Notes under the pieces: model-generated | What the model saw: the letters and a program-made list of their open reading frames with translations, nothing else | What the model was told of the DNA's origin: nothing | Databases searched by the model: none | Translations under genes and position numbers: made by a program | Origin: Diphasiastrum complanatum | Lineage: Eukaryota > Streptophyta > Lycopodiopsida > Lycopodiales > Lycopodiaceae | NCBI GenBank assembly: GCA_029204225.1 | Contig: MU832001.1 | Span: 1 to 64,000 of the forward strand | Length of the DNA: 64,000 bases | Direction of reading: 5' to 3' | Shown: piece by piece, positions 22,202 to 31,400 of the stretch | Numbering within the stretch: position 1 is the stretch's first letter | Layout of the letters: each line of letters opens with the position of its first letter

Positions 22202-25180
22202 TCTTAAGAAAAAAACAAAAAACCTTAAAAAAATTCCTGTTTCAAACCTGAACGAGCCGTTTCATACGGGTTTCAAAACGACGTACAAAACGACCCCACG
22301 AAACATTGGTCCAGCGTCCAGCCTGCAAATTTGATAACATGCCAGGTTCTGCAGATTAATTGAAGAGCATGTGCAAGGCACAGACCTTGAGGATGGAACG
22401 GAGCTCCGTAAAACTTTTACGATGATTGAGTGCTTTGAACAATTTTTAGCAGCTGAATTTAGTCCTCGAAATTTAGAATGGAGTACTCTCTCTCTCTCTA
22501 GTTCTTTTGAATGACTTGTGTTTGTGAGGTTTTGGCTGATAGTCTATGTTAAGCATGATCATCAGTTTAAATATATAACATGAACGGGGTGGATGGTTTG
22601 GCGCTGAAATTCTGAAGCAGCATTCAATTGATTCTTTCTTTTTCATTCTTCCAACTATATTGAAATTGTTCTGATATTGGACGATACTGGTCAACGATTG
22701 TGGTTGATCAGCTTGCCATAAACGTATCTTCTTTGACGTCAATATTTCCAATGGACTTTACTTATGAAACTCTGGTTGGAATTGGTTGTATGAAAATGGT
22801 TGAGAGGTCATATCCCTCCTTTACCTCATGCACACACTTTTGATCATTCAGGTCAAGTAAAATTGAAGTCATATTGTTGTGCAGGACACTATTCAGGCAC
22901 ACTTACCACGATGACATGCAAGCTTGCAAAGCTTGACTAGCGTAAATTGAATCCAAATGAAAGCTGCAGAAAAACCATACCTCTACTCTACGGTGTTCAT
23001 ATCTGGAGTTTTGCCAATGAATAAACTTCCTTTCTAATTGAAGTAACTTGGATGGCATAACTACAAAACTTGCTGTATTTGTGATATTCAAACCTTCCAA
23101 ATTTGGACAGAACATAGCCTACAAAAAAGTGCATTCAGTACTCAAAATTACAAAATTTGTACTGATATTGTATTCCTTACCTTTTGTACATAGGCCATAA
23201 ATACATATGATACATTCTAAAATCTGACCTGAAATGGATACAACCTATCTTACAACTTATGACGTCTCATACAATATGGCTATTAAACATTGCCATACAG
23301 AGAGCTCTGCTTTGACTGACACCTCCAGGTTCTGGACAAGTTACCGAAGCTGTACAATGAGCATTCTGTTTTGGAAATTATAATCACTGTGGGTGCTACG
23401 AGCATAGCAAGCTAACTGCTCTTGGAAGCAAAATCTTGATTACTCCATGTTCTTACTCTGGTCTTGGAATACGGGACTTTAACTTGAGAAGCTTTCATCT
23501 CTTTAGGCTTTTCTAGAGCCAAGACTTTTCAAAATTCAATCAAGCTTTAAGTTCCCACACAAGTGACCAAGTTCCGGCCTTGCTAGCATCCAGGACGCAA
23601 ATGATGTCTCTCCAGAAGGTGTACCTTGCTTAAGAGATGTGTTGCTACATAGGTATGAGGCATACGCAATCAGATAGAAATACCTCCTGTGAAATTCAGC
23701 AGAGAGCTATTGTCAATTACCATTTCGAAACAAGTACATGCAGAAGTCAAAATCTTTTGGAAAATACATAAATCGCATATGCTGAAAATTCGCTTTACAT
23801 TTCATTGTTCTACAACTGTGTTATAGTTTATTAGAGCCAATAAGAGTTGATTGACCCTTGGGGTACCTAGAAACTAGAGCTTTTTAAGGTATGAAACATG
23901 CAATGGAAGATGTTACATGTTGTTTAGGAGAAATGACATTGGATTCCAAGATACTTGAAAGGTAAGGCTGGCCTTTTAGGTCAAAACAATTGACAATTCT
24001 TTGGAGGTTATGGCAACACTACACATTTGCAGAAAGTAGTACAGAGGAACCAAAACACGAGTGTTTATTCATTCTTGAGATAGTATGGTCTATGCATTTT
24101 TGGAGTAAGTAGTTGGTGAAAGCTAATGAATCAAAAGGCCCTTGAAACTTTGAGAGGATCTGATATCATTATTATTGCTATGTCACTGGATGACTAATGG
24201 TTGTAGAAAACAGTGCATTCTTGAAATGAAAGTTCTGAGCAAGATACGAGTATATAAAGATAACAGCATCTGTATTGTCATTGACTGTATCCACTGGGTA
24301 ATCCTGATGGAGGTGATGCCAAACAGAGATTCAAAATTATGTCCATTCCAGAAAACGTCCACTTATCATTACCTCAGAGCTTTGACTCCCATATTCAGGA
24401 GGTAAGACATTTGAGCTCCATCATTGCAGCAACCAGATTCCAATTGCTGCTTGTAAATCAGAATATCATCCCTCAGATTTCCAGCTTCACCACATCTGCA
24501 ATCAATAACGAACAAAACTAATAAGAACCTTTATTGATGCATATGAATGATCATGAAAAGGGAGGAAAGCCCAAAAATTGCCAAGCCATCAGACAAGGTA
24601 AATCATAATAGAAAACTTGTTTCCCACAAGGAAAACATGCAAAGGTGATTCATGCTGCTCCAATTTTATAGATAACATATACCAAAGTCCCTGGGGGAAT
24701 GTCATTTTCCCAAGACGTTTTTCTCCATTTCTCACTTGCATTGTTCATGATGAGGAAGCATGGAGATGCTGAACAAGGAAAACCGTGTTTCAAAATCATT
24801 GCCAGCACAAAATTCTTTCTAAGATGCAACATACTTTGTTTTGTGATTGACCATGGTGAAATGTTTCTGCAGTTCTATCATTGCATCATTCAATGTCAAG
24901 TTGTCCTACTTTTGTTTTTGTTTGAAAGTCATGGCAAAAAAGTGTATCTTTCAAGCTTAGAAGCCCGTTCCCTCGTATCTTACTGGCATGGCCAGTTTGG
25001 CCGCGACCAACTTCTCCACGCGACATGTGTCCCCAAGTGCCCCATGATGCTGCCCGCCGCCCTGCCCGACCTGCCCGAGTGACATTAAACGGTTGCTTGC
25101 CTCGTGATTGGTGCGTTTATCCCATAATATTTTTCCGGAACTGATCCACCGTGCATATATACTCAAAATGCCAAAAGCCT
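22202..25180. other. Gene-poor stretch, no recognised feature
   Basis: Short open frames occur on both strands (for example 23115-22903 minus, 24699-25082 plus) but none shows a known motif or a coherent exon chain. A short CT run lies at about 22488-22499. Confidence 0.3.
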
Positions 25181-25189
25181 CTCATGTGT

Positions 25190-25410
25190 GTGCCCCCGCG
25201 CCACGCTCCCCTCCCCTCCGGCGCCCTGGTGGCAGGTGGTCCCGGCGCCCAGCGCCGCGGATCCCGGCGCCCGGTGCGGGTGGCAGGTGGTCCTGGCACC
25301 AGCGCCACGGCTCGCGTGACTCGGCGCCGGGTTTCCAGGCGCTCGCCCGGCACCAACGATTTTGGGTCCCGGGTCACGGATTCCTGTCCCCTGCCCGGTC
25401 CACGTGTTGA
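25190..25410. repeat. GC-rich island with direct repeats
   Basis: A very GC-rich, CpG-rich patch in an AT-rich setting. GGTGGCAGGTGGTCC occurs at 25228-25242 and again at 25279-25293, each followed by a GGC-CCAGCGCC-CGG stretch, so the unit is about 51 bp. Long open frames here on both strands follow from the low stop-codon density and are not evidence of genes. Confidence 0.6.
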
Positions 25411-25427
25411 TTTACGACTGGCACAGG

Positions 25428-25481
25428 GCCAAAGCTGTCCCCATGCCAATAAGCGCCAAAGCTGTCCCCATGCCAATAAGC
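25428..25481. repeat. 27 bp perfect tandem duplication
   Basis: GCCAAAGCTGTCCCCATGCC... (27 bases) is present twice back to back, 25428-25454 and 25455-25481, directly before the start of hAT-derivative-like sequence. Confidence 0.9.
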
Positions 25482-25485
25482 GACA

Positions 25486-26238
25486 ACGAGCCCGTTCCGA
25501 GCAAAAAGGGTCAGAACTTTCCGTTCCGTCCATTCCGTACGTTCCGGAACGTACTGGGTCGGAACGAGTTAAATGTAAATTAAAAAAAAATTTGATATAC
25601 AACCCTGCTGGCCCCCGACTTCTGCATTTCACAGATAGCAAGCAAGGTAGCGAGCAGGGAAAGTGCGCCTACATGCATAGATCTTCCTAAGAAAATTAAC
25701 TGGACGCTTCCTAAAGTATCGTGCTACTTCTGAAAGTGATCATTCTCACCCAGTGCTTTCTGAGTACTTAAAAAGTCTTCGAATCCTTCCGTTGAGCTTA
25801 TTGCCCCAACCGCTTAAGTGGATAGACCAGATTATCTCCAACTAGGGGCAAAACTAGAGGAAGGCGAAGAAGTCTACTATTACGGTTCACCAGAGAGTCC
25901 AGCAGAAATTGCAGTTACTGAAGTGAAGATATTGGCATCGCCTGCTCCACTAAATAGTTCTCAGGGCAGTTATCAACATGGCACTCTTAATTGCCCCCAG
26001 GGTTTAGCAAGTGCGCCTCCACTTTCAGATCCAAAATAGAAGATTATGCACAACAATAAGCACGAACGAAAATGAGCCATACGTGATAGATCACGAACCA
26101 AAATCTTCAGTTACTAAAAGAGGAAGCGTCCAGTTAATCTTCTACTTTTGGGGGCAATGCTGCATGTTTTAATAATTAAATCCTTTGTAAAAGACATACG
26201 TTTTTTTTTTCAAGGCCACGTTCCGGAACTGGCAACTA
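25486..26238 (+). mobile_element. hAT-derivative family copy, ends only, with an insertion
   Basis: The left part (25486-25680: GCCCGTTCCGAGC, the 18 bp palindrome, CCCTGCTGGCCC, GGGAAAGTGCGCCTACATGC) matches the left end of the element at 29013. The right part (26147-26238: GGGGGCAATGCTGCAT to GGCAACTAAG) matches the right end of that same element. Another inverted-repeat element at 25690-26143 sits between them, so this is a short, internally deleted copy that was hit by a second transposon. Confidence 0.6.
25690..26143. mobile_element. Small element with 23 bp terminal inverted repeats and an ORF
   Basis: Termini 25690-25712 and 26121-26143 are inverted copies differing at one position; the shared core is ATTAACTGGACGCTTCCT. 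No convincing target-site duplication was seen. Inside, a plus-strand frame at 25818-26039 (73 codons, with YLQLGAKLEEGEEVYYYGSP and acidic/Pro-Ser composition) looks like ordinary protein-coding sequence. The stretch just before it reads like coding DNA in another frame. It may be a captured host gene fragment, as in Pack-type elements. No transposase is present. Confidence 0.6.
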
Positions 26239-26875
26239 AGCTTTCAAGTATCTAGTTTGACACCCTCTTCTGATTCCTTTGTCAGATTTGTTATGGCATT
26301 GGTTAGCCATGACCAATCCATATCATGCTTGAATGTTTTTTTAGATGTGTTTCCAAACCTTGTTTTGGGGCCGCAGGGGTCCAAGGGTTCCCCATCTGAC
26401 TATTAGGGCCATAAAAAAATAAAAAGAAATGCTGCTCGAGCACCTTTCAATGAGCATTTTTTATCCAAATAGATGATTAAATAGCAATTTGCCCCTAGAA
26501 AGAATGATCTTTGTTATATCATAGTAGATTGAATGTTTTATTTGATTTACATGATCATTCAACTACTTTTATAATGTTATTAACCTTCGACAATATCTTA
26601 TAATACATCACAGCTCTGAAATTATTATGCAGTACTATTGATAGATATGAAGGATTGATATAACCACGTTGCCTTGCTAAACCCATGAATCTCGACCCCT
26701 TCCGACCCTGCCCCAGTATCGAGATTCAACAATATTAAACAATTTTGATCTGGACGGCATTTCGACCCAATATTTATATGTTGGTTTTGATCCAACAGCA
26801 ACCTGATTCAAGGAGCATAAGGATCAGATTAAGCATTGTTTTAAATAATAGGAGTAGAAGATATTTTCGTATTCA

Positions 26876-26887
26876 TATTCCTATCTA

Positions 26888-26939
<52 letters not shown>

Positions 26940-26940
26940 A
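26876..26940. repeat. Compound microsatellite (TCTA)n(TG)n(TA)n
   Basis: About five TATC units, 18 TG units and a short TA run. Minus-strand frames with a Thr-His run are artefacts. Confidence 0.95.
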
Positions 26941-27304
26941 CATGAGCGTCCGGGCCGGAATGCCCGCGCCCGTGTCCGCGTCCGTCGTCCGGACCCGATC
27001 GCGTCCGACCCCCGGACGCGGGGTCGGACGTGTCCAATTTTTTTTTTTAACATGACGCGTCCGGGGTCCGGACGCCATTTTTTTTTATTTTTTTTTAATT
27101 TAAAAAATAAAAATAAAAAAAAACCGGACGCGTAGCGGGGACCGGACGCCAACGCGAGGACGTGCCAGAGGGGCATCCGGGTCTAGACGCATCCACCCCA
27201 AACGCACTTTTTTTTTTTAAAAAAGGACGCGTGAGAAGGACGCGTCCGGGTCTGGACACCAGACGCGGTCGCGAAAAGGCCGCGTCCGGCCCGGACCCTC
27301 ATGT
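26940..27304. mobile_element. GC-rich element with 20 bp terminal inverted repeats
   Basis: The left end ACATGAGCGTCCGGGCCGGA (26940-26959) and right end (27285-27304, reverse complement ACATGAGGGTCCGGGCCGGA) match at 19 of 20 positions. The inside is built from many GGACGCGTCCGG-like subrepeats separated by poly(T) and poly(A) runs. A third copy of the terminal motif (AACATGACGCGTCCGGGG) lies near 27049-27066. No coding capacity. CpG is abundant, which suggests recent insertion or little methylation. It is flanked on the left by the TG/TA microsatellite. Confidence 0.65.
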
Positions 27305-27380
27305 CAAAAAAAACGTTCCGACCGAATACGTTCTGGAATGTACTGTACGTTCCGACCCAAAATGGTCGTAACAGGTTTCG
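27305..27380 (-). repeat. Fragment of the hAT-derivative subterminal region
   Basis: Read on the minus strand, the GGTCGGAACGTACAGTACATTC pattern resembles the subterminal palindrome zone at 29041-29090, with several substitutions. It seems to be an inverted fragment of the same family. Confidence 0.4.
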
Positions 27381-29005
27381 AACTTTGAACTTTGAATGCT
27401 ACACTAGTTGTTCCTACGTGACATTTTAGTCCATGAGTATAGCTTGATAGACTCTTCACAACACCATTCAACATCTGTCCCTAAGTTTCAATTATGAGGC
27501 CTCCTTTTTTCATGTTCTAGCTTCTCGATTGATCACCTACATTTCATGGCCTCTTCTTTGATATTGACATTTTCTCGACTTTTTTCACAAGTGCATTGTT
27601 TTCATGTTGCGAGATCAGCATCTTTCTCTTTGCATTATAAACATCTTTATGTTTGCAACATCATCTAAATTTTTAATCATATTACTTTTGCTACTTCATC
27701 ATTTTATACCTTTTTGACATTTCTTTTCTTGAAGCATCAACATTTTCATTTTTGCAACTTCGATATCATCACTTAACAACTTCCATGTATTTTTATGAGG
27801 ACATATATGGCATCGAGTTCATTACTTTTCCAGCTTTGGTATCATATTTTGATGTTGTCATCATCTTTGTTTTGCAGCTTCAGTACTAAGAGCACGATGT
27901 TTTGTGAATCAGGAAGGGAGAGCTACATGGACCATAGGTCAACAGTTTCTTAAAAGTTATTTGGGCCATCCTGATGTAAGATAGGTTGGACCCATTATTT
28001 ACTAGAACAATTATTATTGAAGTGTATATATTGGGTCCTTGAAATAGGGCATGGACCAGCTCGTCTAAGTTCTCTAAGCTGACGGCCTGTCACATTTATG
28101 AATGAGCTTGTGAGACTTTATATAAGTCATTTTTGGATATAGATTAGCTCTAAATTTCGTTAGCTCAATTTGGCTAACTTCAGGTTATTACTCCTGCTTA
28201 GATGCAGCAGATTACTGGCCGAGATCACTGCTCTACAGCTAGTTACATTGTTCTAAATTGCTTGATATCGACTCTTGCGATATCTTTGGTCTCTGTCCAT
28301 GTGCTGTCTATTTAATTGCTAATTACTGAATCTATAGGACTTGGAATGATACCCCTATATCTAGAAGGCAAGCATTCACTCTCTTTAGTATAGCCATCTA
28401 TTCTGGTTCATGCTTTCAAGACATACTTGGTACGCCATAGACCACTGACTGTATGTCATTGCCTAAGCCACTTTCCACAAGACACATATGTCAGCAGCCC
28501 AAGCTTTTGAGACAAAATAGCAATGGTAATGTATGCCAAACAAACCATTGTTCTTCTTCTTTCTAGACTTTGTTTGGAAGGCCTATGCACATTCTCAATA
28601 GTATCCAATTTCTTTCCTTTCAGAGAAGTACAGCCTTGCTGATTATTTTGTTGAAGTTCATTTTGTTAAACAATGGCAAGAAAAAAACATCAAAAGTCTA
28701 TAGTAAGATCCTTCAGAAAACTTATTGTATCACCTCATGTGAGAAAACAGTCTTTGAACATGATGAAGCTGATTCCTAGCCCTATTGGCTGTCTCCAAAA
28801 AATGAAGACGCATCTGAAAATCTCCCACTTATATTCCAGCGACTACCTGCAATGACTCATCCTAAGAATATTGCTTTTTCCCTTTACCTCTTCCGAGTTC
28901 ACGTTGTGATACGCAGCTGTTTGTCCTGTCTAGCGATCTAGTCACCCTTTGATAGTAAGCGCTTCAAAACTGAACGAAAAACACTCAGATTGAAATTTAG
29001 CATTA
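27381..29005. other. Gene-free stretch
   Basis: AT-rich, with many stops in all frames. No exon of the neighbouring paladin gene could be identified here. Confidence 0.3.
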
Positions 29006-30872
29006 GTGAAGACTCGCTTTGAAGCCCGTTCCGAGCCAAAAGGGTCGGAACGTCGGAACGTACTGTACGTTCCGGAACGTACTGGGTCTGAACGAGTTTA
29101 TTTACAATCTAAAAAAAGTCAATACAATACCCTGCTGGCCCGCGAGGAGGGAAAGTGCACCTACATGCAGTTTGGGGGTGAGCTTAGGGTGAATGTGTTG
29201 TCCTTTTTCTGTCATCATTGTTTTGGTATGTCACTTATCATACCAAAACTATGTCATTGTTTTTTCTGCCGTTCTACGGTATTTTATTTTAAATACTTTA
29301 ATCTTCTTGTTTGATCATGGGTTTTCCCATCATTTTTAATAAAATCAGGGATAACCTTTGATCACACTCCAGGATTCAATAGTGATCATAGTTTCGATTT
29401 TGAGATCTCATTTGGTAAGTTTTTTCCACATCAGTTTTTCTTAAGTTTTTTCGTTTTTTCTTTCAGCATGTATACACGTGTGTGAACGTGTTCATTTTTG
29501 CTTTTCTCAAGTTCTTGTAGATTTCTGCAAATCCCACTACGTAGGCTAGAGTTAGGGATTTTTTAGACATTTTTTTAGGGTTTCAGTAAACTTTAGCGTT
29601 CGGTGTGTGTTTTGTATTTTGTTTTTCAAGTTTAGTGGTTGAGTTGCTAGGGTTCGTTCAGATTTAGAGTTTGCAATTTTTTTTTGGGGATTTTTTGAGT
29701 TTCTGGTTTAGGGTTCATCATGCCTAGGCCGTCATATTGGGATGAGGTGTAGCTTTTACAGGATGAGGATGGTAGGTATGGGGGAACTGGTGCTAAGCGT
29801 TGGAAATTTCCCTTCTGCTTTTCTGATTACTCCATCACACTCACCAAAGTGAGGGCTCACCTCGTCGGTTCATCTCAGGGGGCCACAATTGGCATACGAG
29901 GTTGCCCCATGGTTCTAGAGGCAAAGCGGCATTGTATGATTGAGACTTACTCACGGTCAGGCACATCAGTTCCTATAGCTCCCACACCTGTTGTTGCACC
30001 AGTTGTTAGTCAGGGCCCTTCCTCTAGCCATCAGCCATGAGTGGCTCCCTCAAGCATTCTTGACAGGATTAGATAGGCATGTGTTGCTACATTTGCTTCC
30101 ACTAGCCGATACGTAGGGGGTAGGGGTAGGGGCAGATCCAGAGGGTTAGGCGTTGGATCTAGCTAGGGCAGGAGTCAGTCTGCTAGAGCTAGAGGCAGAG
30201 GCAGATCTGGGCGGCTTGTGGCCCCTCACCAGACGTTAGAGAGAGCCCCATCTTAGCCTTAGATGATGTCTCACCATAGGTTTTATTGTCACAATACTAT
30301 TTTATCATACATGCACTGTTTCTTTATGTATCGGATGTTTTTTTGCTTACGTTTATGGCTCTTCCCTAAACCCTGTTCTCATTATATGATGGTTATTCTC
30401 TGGTTCCATTACGTTTCATCAAGAATGTTCCATGGGTTTTACATAATTTCATGGTTTTGTTCATAATTTTATGGTACTAGGTCGGGGATCGTAGTTTAAA
30501 TGGAAAATTTAGCCGAGCACAGTAGATTTTTTAATTGAGATATTACTAGTGAAATATTCTCCAAAGAATTGAATACATTTGCATTTGACTTGTAGGTGCA
30601 AACAAATCCTTTGTTCGTTTGTAATTGTTCTTATTGACGGGAATTGGATTCCTGGGAGGTATAGTATTGAAATCAATAGTAGCTCTCTTCACAATTGAAG
30701 TGTAGTATTCTCAAGTCAATTCTAGTCCATTCCCAGCACTGCTAGTTAATTACAATTACTTGTAGATACTTTTCTGATTTTTAGGGGCAATGCTGCATTT
30801 TTTAAAAATAAACCCTTTCTATGAAAAATACGTATTTTTTTTTTTCAAGGGAACGGGCAACTAAGGTGAAGA
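29006..30872 (+). mobile_element. Non-autonomous hAT derivative with BED-like N-terminus joined to C-terminal tail
   Basis: Candidate target-site duplication GTGAAGA at 29006-29012 and 30866-30872; the element is 29013-30865 (about 1.85 kb). Imperfect terminal repeats: CTTTGAAGCCCGTTCC near 29017 against CTTAGTTGCCCGTTCC at the right end (13 of 16). A plus-strand exon from about 29719 reads MPRPSYWDEV, a stop, then KRWKFPFCFSDYSITLTKVR and GIRGCPM, a degenerate BED-type zinc finger. It then passes straight into a Gly-Arg-rich tail (GGRGRGRSRGLGVGSS) that in the 36.1-37.2 kb copy forms the protein's C-terminus. The transposase core is therefore deleted. Stops are present. Confidence 0.65.
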
Positions 30873-31400
30873 GGTATTTTACTTCCCTAAAAGCCTGAAA
30901 TGAGACATTGCTCTCTTAACTAAAATCTACAGCCAGACGGCCAGCCTCACTGTTATGCCTTCACCCTCAATTTTAAAACAGCCACCAGTATGATGCATCC
31001 TTAAAATTGCTCACTAAGAACTCTCTTATAAACTTAGCAGGACTCCAAAGTGAGTTTTATAGCCCCCATGGAATGTGTGAGTTAGAGAATTTTGGGTTTT
31101 TGTGTGAAAATGGTATCTAATCTCCAAAAGGATGTTTCTGCTACAGATTTACATGGTTCTAGAATTGGATGATTGCAAATGTGAGTGACTGATCTTGTCA
31201 GCTATATAAATCAGAGAGTTGCCCAAATTAAAAGATTTTCAAGCTAAGTTTTTCCAGATGATTTCATATTTTGAAATCACGCAGAAGTTACTCCACATTT
31301 AGCAATGTACAATCATGGTCATAATAGAAAGCATCTAACTTGTTCAGCAGAAGCTCCATAGAAGGTACTGTGTTGAATCCAAATGAAAGAAAAGACTTAC
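30873..31400. other. Stretch between the hAT derivative and the last identified paladin exon
   Basis: No coding exon was recognised. By position it belongs to the intron following the exon at 31401-31703. Confidence 0.4.

Noticed and set aside
25108-25690. Overlapping open frames of 100-179 codons on both strands
   Set aside because: They lie in GC-rich repeats where stops are rare, overlap one another and contain no known domain.
25818-26039. 73-codon frame as a free-standing host gene
   Set aside because: It lies wholly inside an inverted-repeat element, so it is better treated as cargo of that element.
26889-27176. Minus-strand frames ending in Thr-His repeats
   Set aside because: Artefact of the TG microsatellite joined to a GC-rich element with few stops.
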